Shown: positions 32,952-40,439 of the stretch, piece after piece | How the letters are laid out: every line of letters starts with the position of its first letter | Numbering within the stretch: position 1 is the first letter of the stretch | Source: Hymenobacter metallilatus | GTDB lineage: Bacteria > Bacteroidota > Bacteroidia > Cytophagales > Hymenobacteraceae | Assembly: GCF_003944705.1 (NCBI RefSeq) | Contig: NZ_RWIS01000011.1 | Span: 91,253-155,252, forward strand | DNA: 64,000 nucleotides | Direction of reading: 5' to 3' | Position numbers and translations under genes: made by a program | The notes under the pieces: generated by a model | Told to the model about the DNA's origin: nothing | The model's database searches: none | Seen by the model: the letters and a program-made list of their open reading frames with translations, nothing else

Positions 32952-33896
32952 ATGCCTGCCAAACTCACAACCGCACAGTTTATTGAAAAGGCCCGTGCAG
33001 TGCATGGGCCTTTGTATGACTACTCGCAAGTTGTGTATCATGACAGTAAGAGTAAGGTTGCTATTACCTGCCTGGCACACGGGGTATTTTATCAGAGCCC
33101 GAATTGCCATCTGTCTGGACAAAATTGCCCAAGCTGTAGTATCAATACCTATAAAATAAATAATACTGTATGTGCCACAAGTTTTATCGAAAGGGCCATT
33201 AAAGTGCACGGTAATATTTATGATTACAAAAATACAATATACATAGATGCGACTACTTTAGTAGAAATAAGATGTGCTGTTCATGGATTATTCAAACAAA
33301 AACCGGCTAAGCATTTACGGGGTCATGGTTGCGGAAAATGCGGCAATAGTAGATTGACTTCATTATCAGCGAAAAACACAGGGTCATTCATCGAACATGC
33401 TAGGAAGCGACATGGCGATTTTTATGACTACAGCCAAGTTCAATACGTTAACGCGCGTACTAAAATAGTGATAGTTTGCCCAAATCATGGACCTTTTGAG
33501 CAGCTTCCAGGCCACCATACAGCTAAGGCAGGATGCCCAATGTGTATGCGAGATGTTCGCAGATGTGTCAAAAATAGCTGGATGGCTAAACAGCGAGGCA
33601 GGCAAGCTATATTTTACATTGTTGAGTTGGAAGGTGAAGGCGAAAAGTTTTATAAGACGGGTATCACATATAATATAAAAAAGAGATTTGAGTCAGGAGA
33701 AAAGTCCTACAAGGTGTCTGTAATGTTTAAATATGCGTCATTAGATTCCGGCCTTATTTATGATTTAGAAGATGAGGTTTTAAATAAATTCAAGCATTTA
33801 CGCTATCGTCCTGCAAAACTATTTTCTGGTCATACAGAGTGCTTTTTTGATGTGTCGCCAATCATCATGCTTTTGAATGGCCGGTTCAACAGCTAG
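32952..33896 (+). CDS. GIY-YIG-type nuclease with three zinc-binding repeats
   Basis: A 314-residue protein with three tandem 53-residue modules (about 10-62, 78-130, 146-198). Each follows the pattern F-x-x-x-A-x-x-x-HG...YDY...Y and then C-x2-H and C-x2-C (Cys40/His43/Cys59/Cys62; Cys108/His111/Cys127/Cys130; Cys176/His179/Cys195/Cys198), so each can bind zinc. The C-terminus (about 218-310) has FYIVEL and FYKTGIT-NIKKRF, a GIY-YIG fold of the T5orf172/Mug113 kind. It is clearly AT-richer than neighbours, so probably newly arrived, perhaps a homing-type endonuclease. The TTG start at 32943 is less likely than ATG 32952. Confidence 0.75.
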   Translation: MPAKLTTAQFIEKARAVHGPLYDYSQVVYHDSKSKVAITCLAHGVFYQSPNCHLSGQNCPSCSINTYKINNTVCATSFIERAIKVHGNIYDYKNTIYIDATTLVEIRCAVHGLFKQKPAKHLRGHGCGKCGNSRLTSLSAKNTGSFIEHARKRHGDFYDYSQVQYVNARTKIVIVCPNHGPFEQLPGHHTAKAGCPMCMRDVRRCVKNSWMAKQRGRQAIFYIVELEGEGEKFYKTGITYNIKKRFESGEKSYKVSVMFKYASLDSGLIYDLEDEVLNKFKHLRYRPAKLFSGHTECFFDVSPIIMLLNGRFNS

Positions 33897-33910
33897 TACG
33901 TATGGTCTTT

Positions 33911-33933
33911 TGTGTGTGTATTTTACATACATT
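33911..33933 (+). promoter_or_regulatory. Degenerate late palindrome before the + connector genes
   Basis: Left arm TGTGTGTGTA (7 of 10 match), centre TTT, right arm TACATACATT (9 of 10). It points rightward and ends 6 bp before the GTG start of the connector gene at 33940. No TTTG box stands at the 21-bp distance. It may be a decayed or weaker copy. Confidence 0.6.
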
Positions 33934-33939
33934 TACAGT

Positions 33940-34377
33940 GTGACTAGGCTTGAATATATCGCCACTAGCCTCGCTAGACTCCCCGCTGTCTTAGCAGAGC
34001 AGGTTGAGCAGACTATACACGAAAACGCCGCTTTTTTAGAGGATGCCAATACTGCTCAGCTGGCGCAAGGGAAAAGAGCTGATGGAAGCGAGATACTGCC
34101 AGAGTATAGCCCTTTAACACTGGCAATTAAACAATTACAAGGCAGGTCAACGCATGTTACTCTTTACGATGAGGGTGATTTTTATAGCTCTGTAAAAGCT
34201 CAACTCACAGGCGATAAGGGCTTCGAAATGATAGCTACCGATTCCAAGGCCAGGGCTCTTGAATCAAAGTATGGCGATGATATTTTAGGGTTAAGCGAGG
34301 AGGCATTAGATGAATTTAAAACTTCATACATCAAGCCCGATTTACAGCAGAAAACCCGCGACACCCTCGGCTTATGA
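33940..34377 (+). CDS. HK97-gp10-like head-tail connector protein, + strand copy
   Basis: A 145-residue protein, probably a neck/tail-completion protein. Its first 70 residues (VTRLEYIATSLARLP...AFLEDANTAQLA...LTLAIKQLQG) match the truncated gene on the minus strand at 35722. It continues with DEGDFYSSVKAQL and ESKYGDDILGLSEEALDEF, the usual C-terminal half of this family. GTG at 33940 is the best start, with no ATG near, and is 6 bp after the palindrome. Most of it is AT-rich. Its stop overlaps the next ATG (ATGA). It replaces the function lost in the minus-strand copy. Confidence 0.65.
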   Translation: MTRLEYIATSLARLPAVLAEQVEQTIHENAAFLEDANTAQLAQGKRADGSEILPEYSPLTLAIKQLQGRSTHVTLYDEGDFYSSVKAQLTGDKGFEMIATDSKARALESKYGDDILGLSEEALDEFKTSYIKPDLQQKTRDTLGL

Positions 34378-34679
34378 GCAACGCTACCCCAGAATTTAAG
34401 GAGTTCAACAACGGCACCGAGTTCATGGCCCAGCAGATCTGGATTGATGATAAGGGGCTGGTTGCGGGTGGTATTGGGGTATGGGAATGGGCCCAGGCAT
34501 CTGCCGTGCTGGGGCCTACTGAGCCGCGCATCTTTCCGGATGCTCAATACCCGGTCTGCTCGGTGCTCTGGGGTGGCCAGCATCTGCATATCCGGGCCGA
34601 TTTCAAACAGGTGCTCACTGCTTATCTGCGCTACAAACAGCGCTATGGTGGCCAGTACATTCGTCTTTTAGCCAACTAG
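34374..34679 (+). CDS. Small phage structural protein (connector module)
   Basis: A 101-residue protein (MSNATPEFKEFNNGTEFMAQ...). It has alternating strand pattern, no membrane segment and no motif I can name. It is coupled to the connector gene by an ATGA overlap and followed 4 bp later by another structural gene. A head-tail joining or tail-terminator role fits the position. Confidence 0.5.
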   Translation: MSNATPEFKEFNNGTEFMAQQIWIDDKGLVAGGIGVWEWAQASAVLGPTEPRIFPDAQYPVCSVLWGGQHLHIRADFKQVLTAYLRYKQRYGGQYIRLLAN

Positions 34680-34683
34680 CCTG

Positions 34684-35250
34684 ATGGTTTCTTACTCTAC
34701 CCCCACCGCGCCCACGCTGCCCAACCCGGTCGGTCTGGACGCCGAAATTCAGCGTCTGCAACTGCTGCTGGCCCAGCGGCTTACCTGGTTGCAGGTGAGC
34801 TATGGCAAGGCCTTCCGGCATAGCGAGAAGCGCGACGGCAAAACGGTGTACCTACCCAAGGTATACGCCGGGGCCGGCGAGTACCGTGACGTGTTGCCCA
34901 ACGACAACGTGCAGGCCCAAGGCTTCTTTCTCCCCCGCGACCCAGCGGTGACCGACCTGCGCGAGCCGACGCCGGGCACCTTACCGCTAACCCAGGGTAT
35001 CGAATGGATATTTTGGGGGAATCTGCAGCGTATTTTTTCTCCAGAAGAGCATCAATACGATGGTATAATTCTTCAAGAAGTTTTACGTGTATTCACGGGT
35101 GCTGGTACTCTAGTGCAGCGGGTGTACACCTCGTTCGATGAGGTATTTCGCGGCTTCACTACCGACTTGGTAGCAGCGCCAGTACTGCAGCACCCATACG
35201 CCGGCTTCCGCATTCAGCTGGAACTGCATACCCCCAATGTACTATGCTGA
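34684..35250 (+). CDS. Phage structural protein (connector/tail module)
   Basis: A 188-residue protein: an N-terminal helix (LDAEIQRLQLLLAQRL), then beta-rich parts (KTVYLPKVYAGAGEYRDVLP; QGFFLPRDPAVTD). Not recognised. Between about 35000 and 35095 the DNA is noticeably AT-richer than on either side, hinting at allelic exchange. It overlaps the next gene by 7 bp. Position suggests a tail-completion or tube-related protein. Confidence 0.5.
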   Translation: MVSYSTPTAPTLPNPVGLDAEIQRLQLLLAQRLTWLQVSYGKAFRHSEKRDGKTVYLPKVYAGAGEYRDVLPNDNVQAQGFFLPRDPAVTDLREPTPGTLPLTQGIEWIFWGNLQRIFSPEEHQYDGIILQEVLRVFTGAGTLVQRVYTSFDEVFRGFTTDLVAAPVLQHPYAGFRIQLELHTPNVLC

Positions 35251-35507
35251 GCGAGTTGTTTTCGTTGGTGGTGCTGGTGGCCCTCACATCGGCCTGCTTG
35301 TTGATGTGCTTTGAGAAGTGGGGCTGGTTGCGAGCCTGGGAGGTGTTTGGGCCCCGCTGGTTTCCTCGTTGTGACTTCTGCGCAGGATTTCATGTGAGTT
35401 GGCCCCTACTCGTTGTGCTAGTAGCCGTACTGAGGCTGCCGTGGTGGTGGGTGGTCGGGGCCTTACCAGCAGCGGCGTTGTGCCGGTTCGTATTTTCTTT
35501 GCGGTAA
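35244..35507 (+). CDS. Small membrane protein, last + gene before the junction
   Basis: An 87-residue protein with two hydrophobic stretches (about 4-21 and 52-81) and a Cys-containing loop (PRWFPRCDFCAGFHVSW). Not recognised; similar small membrane proteins occur just before the tape measure in Bacteroidota phages. Its stop at 35507 touches the point where the minus-strand connector gene loses similarity, so this gene marks the edge of the rearranged block. Confidence 0.5.
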   Translation: MLSELFSLVVLVALTSACLLMCFEKWGWLRAWEVFGPRWFPRCDFCAGFHVSWPLLVVLVAVLRLPWWWVVGALPAAALCRFVFSLR

Positions 35508-35722
35508 GTGGGCTGGCCTTTGATCTGCTTTAGGGCAATAGTGAGGTCGGCGTATTCGGGGGTAATGTCGGCACCGGTAGCATCTTTGCCGCTGGCCAGT
35601 TGCGCGGTGTTAGCATCTTCCAGGAAGGCCGTGTTGTCGCGCACCGTATCTTCTACCTGCTGATCCAGCATCCGTGGCAGCCGCTCAAATGCCCGGGCAA
35701 GGAAGTCGAGCCGGGCACTCAT
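35508..35722 (-). pseudogene. Truncated gp10-like connector gene in its native position
   Basis: The first 71 residues (MSARLDFLARAFERLP...AFLEDANTAQLASG...LTIALKQIKGQP) match the N-terminal half of the + strand gene at 33940. At about 35508 similarity stops and the frame runs on to 35390 as antisense of the membrane-protein gene, giving a meaningless Thr/His-rich tail. The ATG overlaps the upstream stop (ATGA), showing this was the original site of the connector gene in the leftward head operon. DNA identity with the other copy is only moderate, and this copy is GC-rich like the head genes. Confidence 0.75.
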
Positions 35723-36837
35723 CCGATGCTTTTAAACTTCACAGCCCCAGGTTTCGGTGCGCAGGGTAGGCAGGTAGCAGACACCCCTGAAATATCCACG
35801 TCCAGCGCTTTCAGCGTGCGGCTCAGCTGGGTAAGCAGGCCTGGTTGGCCATCAGTGCGGTTGTTGAGTTCCATCAACGCCAACGCCTTCGTTTTATCAG
35901 CCAAACCGTTGTCGCGGGTGGAGTAGGCCATTAGGCTCAGCAGGTTCACGGCGAGCTGCTCGCGTACGGCCGCCGCGAAGCTGGGCAACTGGCCAGCCAG
36001 CCGCTGGGTCAGGTCGCAGGTAGCTTCCAGCCGCAGGTTCAGGCCCCAGTTGGTGTTGCTCTGATAGGTAATGTCATCCGACAACGGAGCCTGCAAAAAC
36101 GGCAGCACCTGCACGTACGGGCTCCATTTATCATACTGCACATAAGCGTTACCGCAGCACTGGCCGGGGCGCTGCTGCAGGTTCTGCTCCAGGCGGATAG
36201 CCTGCCCGCTCAACTCATCCTCATAGTACCCAAAATACCAGGTGCCGCCGTTCTTGCTGGCCAGATCGATGGGCGTGGTGAGCGGGCTCCACTCGAAATA
36301 CACCCGGTCGGTGCGGGGCAGGTCCAGTTCAGCCACGGGGGCGGCCATATCGGAGCTGTGCAGCACCACCAGCTTGAAGTTCGGCTCCCGCTCGGTGAAC
36401 TGGGTGCCGACTGCCGTTACCCGCACGCCGATATCCTGCATGCCCGGCCGCATCCGGAGCGCCAAGCCAACGAAGCGGCCCTGCCGGATAATCTTGTCCC
36501 GATACGCGCCGCTGGCCTCTGTCAGCGGCAAGTCCTGGAGCAGGCGCTTACCGGTGCTCGTCAGCTGCTTCTGCTCGCGAAACGACTGCAGCACCTTGGT
36601 AGCAGCGGTTATACGGGCGGTTTTCAGGAAGTCGGGAAACGCGGCGGCCGGCATCTGCGGGGCCGCTTGCTGAATGTTGCGTAGCGTCAGCAGCGGATGC
36701 ACATCCTGCACGGCCAGCTCCCCTTCAGGGGCCAACAGATCATTAGGCAGGCTGGTCGGCTCATCCGGCGCACCAGCAACGGGCCGGTAGCCGATGGTAG
36801 TAGCAAGCAGGGCGGCGAGGGTGAGGGTATTAAACAT
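35719..36837 (-). CDS. Phage structural protein following the capsid gene
   Basis: A 372-residue protein beginning MFNTLTLAALLATTIGYRP, with no clear membrane use. A helical N-terminal third (TARITAATKVLQSFREQKQL) leads to a beta-rich middle (GLALRMRPGMQDIGVRVTAV...KLVVLHSS) and a C-terminal part with a CLPC motif. Not recognised. The longer frame to 36888 passes through a hairpin, so ATG 36837 is used. It is separated from the capsid gene by a terminator-like hairpin and coupled to the truncated connector gene. Likely a head-completion or adaptor protein. Confidence 0.6.
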   Translation of the reverse strand: MFNTLTLAALLATTIGYRPVAGAPDEPTSLPNDLLAPEGELAVQDVHPLLTLRNIQQAAPQMPAAAFPDFLKTARITAATKVLQSFREQKQLTSTGKRLLQDLPLTEASGAYRDKIIRQGRFVGLALRMRPGMQDIGVRVTAVGTQFTEREPNFKLVVLHSSDMAAPVAELDLPRTDRVYFEWSPLTTPIDLASKNGGTWYFGYYEDELSGQAIRLEQNLQQRPGQCCGNAYVQYDKWSPYVQVLPFLQAPLSDDITYQSNTNWGLNLRLEATCDLTQRLAGQLPSFAAAVREQLAVNLLSLMAYSTRDNGLADKTKALALMELNNRTDGQPGLLTQLSRTLKALDVDISGVSATCLPCAPKPGAVKFKSIG

Positions 36838-36858
36838 GGCGGGAAGGATGAAAAGGTA

Positions 36859-36890
36859 AAATGCCCGTCCCGCATCCGGGACGGGCATTT
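36859..36890 (-). terminator. Terminator-like hairpin after the capsid gene
   Basis: AAATGCCCGTCCCG pairs perfectly with CGGGACGGGCATTT around CATC, with a TTTTAC and TTTT run after it on the minus strand. It lies just downstream of the capsid stop and would limit read-through, a common way to make more capsid than connector protein. Confidence 0.75.
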
Positions 36891-36917
36891 ATCACAAATA
36901 GCACTCTCAAGCTGGCC

Positions 36918-37997
36918 CTAAGCGGCAGCTTTCTGCTCCACCTTCACGATGGGGAAGTAGCGGCCGGCCGCATCCGAGTTGTAGGCTTTCACGAAGCATA
37001 CATCGAAGCTCCACTCGTACGACTCGACGGCGGTACGGGTGAGGGCCTGCAGGTTCTGGCCTGCCAGGGGAGCCGACTGATCCGAGCAATCGGCCCGGTA
37101 AAACAGGCCCATGGTGCCCAGACCGGGCACGTCCTGGGTAGTCCACTCGCGCACAGGGTTGTCAGCACCGCCGTGCACTACACCACGGGCGCAGTCGGGG
37201 TCTACGCGGGTTTCCAGGCCCACAGCACCATCCGCTACCAGGTACATGGTGGCACGGTTGCCGGTGCCAGGCAGGATGCGGTTGGAGCGGAAGAACTGGC
37301 CTACACCATCCAGCACGTAGCTCAGGTCGCCGTCGCTGGTCTGGCCAGCCCCTTCAATGGCCCGCACATCAGCCATGGCCATCGGGTTGGTCAGCACGTC
37401 GGGAGTACCACCCAAATCCATCGTTTCCAGGATGGATTCGATGTAGTTGTAGAACTCTTTCCGCTCGGCATCGGGCACCTGCAGCGCATCGGCCACCTCG
37501 GGGTAGTAGGCGGTGATGGCAGCAGGGTAGTACTGGTTTTTAGCCAGCTCCAACTGATCCACGCACTGCGTGTCGAGGAACTCCATCGTTTTAAGGCGAC
37601 GGGCCTCAAACTGGCGATAGAACGTGTCCTCATAGCTGATATCGTTGTTGATATGCTGCGAGGGAATCATTGGGAAACCGAAAGCCACCGTGGCGAAGGT
37701 GAACGTCACCAGCTTTGAGTTCAGGCCGCCTACCTGCACGGCGCAGGTGCGCACGTTAGACAGGGTGGGGTTTTCATAGTCGATAACCGGAGCCTGCACA
37801 GTGTTGCCGAACGAGTTTTGCAGGGCCTCGCGCAGCTCGGGCGTCATAATGCCGGTGGGCGAGGCGGTCTGCTTGCGGTACAGCTGCAGCGCGCCGTAGT
37901 TGGAGCCGCGCAGCTCCAGGCTGTCGAGGCCGCCGTTCGGACGCCGACGGTAGCGGGTACGGACGGCCTGTTTGAGGGTTTGAGCGATGGAGGGCAT
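36918..37997 (-). CDS. Major capsid protein (probable)
   Basis: A 359-residue protein. It starts MPSIAQTLKQAVRTRYRRR, then shows a capsid-like distribution of strands and helices (FTFATVAFGFPMIPSQHINN; FYRQFEARRLKTMEFLDTQC; AMADVRAIEGAGQTSDGDLS). It lies between a scaffold-like gene and a strong hairpin terminator, where the major capsid gene is expected. The longer frame to 38102 crosses a GC-rich hairpin and is rejected. No capsid family can be named for certain from the sequence alone. Confidence 0.65.
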   Translation of the reverse strand: MPSIAQTLKQAVRTRYRRRPNGGLDSLELRGSNYGALQLYRKQTASPTGIMTPELREALQNSFGNTVQAPVIDYENPTLSNVRTCAVQVGGLNSKLVTFTFATVAFGFPMIPSQHINNDISYEDTFYRQFEARRLKTMEFLDTQCVDQLELAKNQYYPAAITAYYPEVADALQVPDAERKEFYNYIESILETMDLGGTPDVLTNPMAMADVRAIEGAGQTSDGDLSYVLDGVGQFFRSNRILPGTGNRATMYLVADGAVGLETRVDPDCARGVVHGGADNPVREWTTQDVPGLGTMGLFYRADCSDQSAPLAGQNLQALTRTAVESYEWSFDVCFVKAYNSDAAGRYFPIVKVEQKAAA

Positions 37998-38084
37998 CGT
38001 CGTAGAAGGGGTAAGGTGAAAAGATGAAAACAGGGGTGCCAGGTCGTCCCGTAACCAGTGGCAGGTAAGCGTATGCGTATTGGC

Positions 38085-38113
38085 CGGCGGCGCACGTCTC
38101 ATGTGCGCCGCCG
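38085..38113. other. GC-rich hairpin between scaffold-like and capsid genes
   Basis: CGGCGGCGCAC (38085-38095) and GTGCGCCGCCG (38103-38113) pair perfectly around a 7-base loop. No T run follows on the minus strand. It may be an mRNA-processing or stability structure ahead of the capsid cistron, 88 bp upstream of its ATG. Confidence 0.6.
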
Positions 38114-38123
38114 ACAGTATCTG

Positions 38124-39017
38124 TTAGCGCAGGGGCAGGCCCGCGCCGAATTTGTCGTAGGCTTCGTCGTATTCTTTCGAGCCTTCGGCCAGGCCGAATT
38201 CTTTCAGCCAGTCCATTAGCTGGCCCTGGTTTTTCACGGTAGCCGGCAACGTAGCGGGTAAAGCAGACGGCTTGCGGCCGCCCTGGCCACCAGCGCCACC
38301 TTGTCCACCGGCCCCGCCGCCCTGACCTTGGTGGCCGGCATCTACCACGTCCTTCAGGATGTCGGCCAGGATGTCGGCGGCAGTGGCTGGGAGGCTTTTA
38401 TCGTTCAGCACCGTTTTGCCGTCCTTGACATACACCACGGTTGTAGAGCCATCTACATTCTTCTGCTCTTTGGCCATGCTGATGATGGACTGGGTAGCAT
38501 TATCTACCAGCACCTTCACCACCGACTCTTTCACCGACGGGTCGAACTTGATACCACGCACACCGTCGCGGATATCCAGCATGACGTCTTTCTGGAACAG
38601 CTTGGTATCCTTGTCGGTCAGGTCCTTCTGGTACTGCTCTTCTTTTTTTTGCAGAGCTTCCAGCTGGGCCTTCATCGTTTCGTTGCCGTTGCCATCGGCA
38701 ATGGTTTTTTCCAGGTCGAGAATCTTCTGCTGCAGCGGGGTAGTATCCTCCTTGAACTTGCCGATGACGCGCTTCGCGTAGTCGTAAGTGCGTTCCGTAG
38801 GGTTGCGGGCAATGCCAGAGGTATCGAAGATGTCCTTGTCGAGGCCATCATAGATTTCCTTGGTTTTGGTGCCGATAAAGCTGGTTTCTTCGTCGGCTGT
38901 GCGGGCTACGTAGCCCAGCTTTTTTACGCCGCCTACGACGTGGTCTTTCAGGGCCGGATTCGCGGCAATAGCGGCGTCCAATTCCTCGGGGGTAAAGGTG
39001 TTGTCGGTGATGGCCAT
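38124..39017 (-). CDS. Scaffolding-protein-like phage protein
   Basis: A 297-residue, helical and charged protein with a long coiled coil (about 90-145, QQKILDLEKTIADG, QLEALQKKEEQYQKDL) and a Gly/Gln-rich linker (HQGQGGGAGGQGGAGGQGG) before a short C-terminal helical domain (LMDWLKEFGLAEGSKEYDEA). Internal coiled coil plus a small C-terminal capsid-binding domain is the usual scaffold layout, and it lies immediately before the capsid gene. No protease signature is visible. Confidence 0.65.
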   Translation of the reverse strand: MAITDNTFTPEELDAAIAANPALKDHVVGGVKKLGYVARTADEETSFIGTKTKEIYDGLDKDIFDTSGIARNPTERTYDYAKRVIGKFKEDTTPLQQKILDLEKTIADGNGNETMKAQLEALQKKEEQYQKDLTDKDTKLFQKDVMLDIRDGVRGIKFDPSVKESVVKVLVDNATQSIISMAKEQKNVDGSTTVVYVKDGKTVLNDKSLPATAADILADILKDVVDAGHQGQGGGAGGQGGAGGQGGRKPSALPATLPATVKNQGQLMDWLKEFGLAEGSKEYDEAYDKFGAGLPLR

Positions 39018-39052
39018 ACTTCAGTCTCGTAGAAGTGGTGAGGGTGGGATAA

Positions 39053-39685
39053 TTAAGCAGCCGCTTTGAAATCGGCTGCTGTATGAATGAAGTCGCGGCC
39101 TTCGGGGCCGTCCAGGGTGTAAAATGTTTTACCGCCATCCGTGCTGAACGCATCCGATTGGCGTCTGCTCTGCCACATCGGTTTACCCGATTCGTAGCTC
39201 ACGTCCATCCATTCTTCTGGATTGTTAGTGAGCGGCCCCAGGGGCTGAAAACGGGCCAGCTTCTCAAACAGGTCCAGCGTCTGGGCATGGGAGCCGCCGG
39301 AATGACCTTGATAGGAGAGTACCTGCACCAACTGCATTACCGAATTGGCAACCTCCCCACCGTAATCAGCAGTCTCATCCCAAAGGCCAGCTGCTTTGAG
39401 TTCGGCACGGGCGTGCAGCACCAGATTGCTTTCGTTCTGCTGCTCCAGTGCCGGTGCGCTACCCTGCACCCACATCGGAGGCTGGGTGTGGCCGGACAGC
39501 AGACCAACGGTAACACAGTGCGTCTGATTGATGCTGATCAATTCTTCGGGCCCTAACTGCCACTGGCTGATGCACTGGCCGTCATCGGTGCGAAGAATCG
39601 GGAGGGAGCAGCACTCTTCGTCGGTCATGTTGGCCGGCTTCTGGAGCACTGCGTTGGCTTCGGGGAAGTTGATAGGAGTTGCCAT
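39053..39685 (-). CDS. Conserved phage hypothetical protein
   Basis: A 210-residue protein of a type widespread in tailed phages. An N-terminal part (LPILRTDDGQCISQWQLGPEE) is followed by a helical middle with YGGEVANSVMQLVQVLSYQGHSGGS and FEKLARFQPLGPLTNNPEEWMDV, and a C-terminal strand pair (SRRQSDAFSTDGGKTFYTLDG). Its role is unknown. It lies between the 176-residue gene and the scaffold-like gene in the head operon, although homologues elsewhere are often in early regions. Confidence 0.6.
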   Translation of the reverse strand: MATPINFPEANAVLQKPANMTDEECCSLPILRTDDGQCISQWQLGPEELISINQTHCVTVGLLSGHTQPPMWVQGSAPALEQQNESNLVLHARAELKAAGLWDETADYGGEVANSVMQLVQVLSYQGHSGGSHAQTLDLFEKLARFQPLGPLTNNPEEWMDVSYESGKPMWQSRRQSDAFSTDGGKTFYTLDGPEGRDFIHTAADFKAAA

Positions 39686-39730
39686 GCGAATGGGGAAATG
39701 GCTGTGAAACAGGTACTCTGACTTTACTAT

Positions 39731-39771
39731 GCGGGTGGGACGGAAGGGCCGGCTCCGGAAGTCCCACCCGC
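39731..39771. other. Hairpin in the head operon
   Basis: GCGGGTGGGAC (39731-39741) and GTCCCACCCGC (39761-39771) pair perfectly, with a smaller GGGCCGGCTCC stem inside. It fills the 106-bp gap between two head-operon genes. No T run follows on the minus strand, so processing or pausing is as likely as termination. Confidence 0.6.
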
Positions 39772-39791
39772 GTGGAACCGGCCCCGGTCAC

Positions 39792-40322
39792 TTATTCAGT
39801 AACCTTCCCGAAATCGGCATCCTTGGCTCGGATCAGCTCTACCAGCTCATCATAGTTTTTGGAAGCCGTCAGTTCTTTATCTTCCGGATACAGCTCCTGG
39901 AAGCGCATCTGTGCATCCTGCAGGGAAGGCTGGGTAGCATTGGGCTGCATCGGTTGCTTAGTACCGGTGTCATCGGTTTCTGCCTCTTTCTTGGCAGCCT
40001 GCGGACGCGGGTCGTGCAGGATGGTCTGGGAGTCGTACTCGGCAAAGGCGTTGTTGCGCTCCATACGCTCGTACTGGGCCGGTACCAGCTTCACTACCTT
40101 GTCTACCACCGTGTACTCTTTCTTCACCGGGTCATTGACCTTGCTGGTGAGCTTGACGTGTACCCGGTCGGCTTCGTGAGCAGGAAACTCATACGAGTCA
40201 TCCTGATTGCCTTTGGCCTGCTCGATGTCCTCGCCGTTAAGCTGCTGGGACTGGAGCGTTTTCAGGTCGAGTTTCGGGGTTTTGGCTTTGGCCGCCACCT
40301 TGGGTTTGGTTGTCGTTGACAT
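39792..40322 (-). CDS. Hypothetical phage protein of the head operon
   Basis: A 176-residue hydrophilic protein: a Lys/Ala-rich start (MSTTTKPKVAAKAKTPKLD), a middle beta part (DDSYEFPAHEADRVHVKLTS...EYTVVDKVVKLVPA) and an acidic C-terminus (RFQELYPEDKELTASKNYDE). No known domain. It lies between the basic mini-protein and the conserved hypothetical gene. A head-decoration or assembly role is only inferred from position. Confidence 0.5.
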   Translation of the reverse strand: MSTTTKPKVAAKAKTPKLDLKTLQSQQLNGEDIEQAKGNQDDSYEFPAHEADRVHVKLTSKVNDPVKKEYTVVDKVVKLVPAQYERMERNNAFAEYDSQTILHDPRPQAAKKEAETDDTGTKQPMQPNATQPSLQDAQMRFQELYPEDKELTASKNYDELVELIRAKDADFGKVTE

Positions 40323-40334
40323 AAGACAAAAGGA

Positions 40335-40436
40335 TTAGCCGCGTTTGCGGGAAGTGGACGATTTACGGCGTTTAGCGGCCGCCTTTTTTGCCGGTTTTCG
40401 CTTAGGCATTTTCATGCCTTTGGACATTTTTTTCAT
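40335..40436 (-). CDS. 33-residue highly basic protein
   Basis: ATG 40436 opens MKKMSKGMKMPKRKP and ends at 40335. Sixteen of 33 residues are Lys or Arg and none is acidic. It stands 3 bp after the portal stop and 12 bp before the next gene in the same operon, so it is well placed for translation. Such peptides occur in phage heads as DNA-condensing or nucleic-acid-binding components. It could also be a non-functional remnant, but the tight packing argues for a real gene. Confidence 0.55.
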   Translation of the reverse strand: MKKMSKGMKMPKRKPAKKAAAKRRKSSTSRKRG

Positions 40437-40439
40437 ACC

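Noticed and set aside
35390..35507. C-terminal part of the minus-strand connector frame
   Set aside because: It is antisense of the 87-residue membrane protein gene and shows no similarity to the family.
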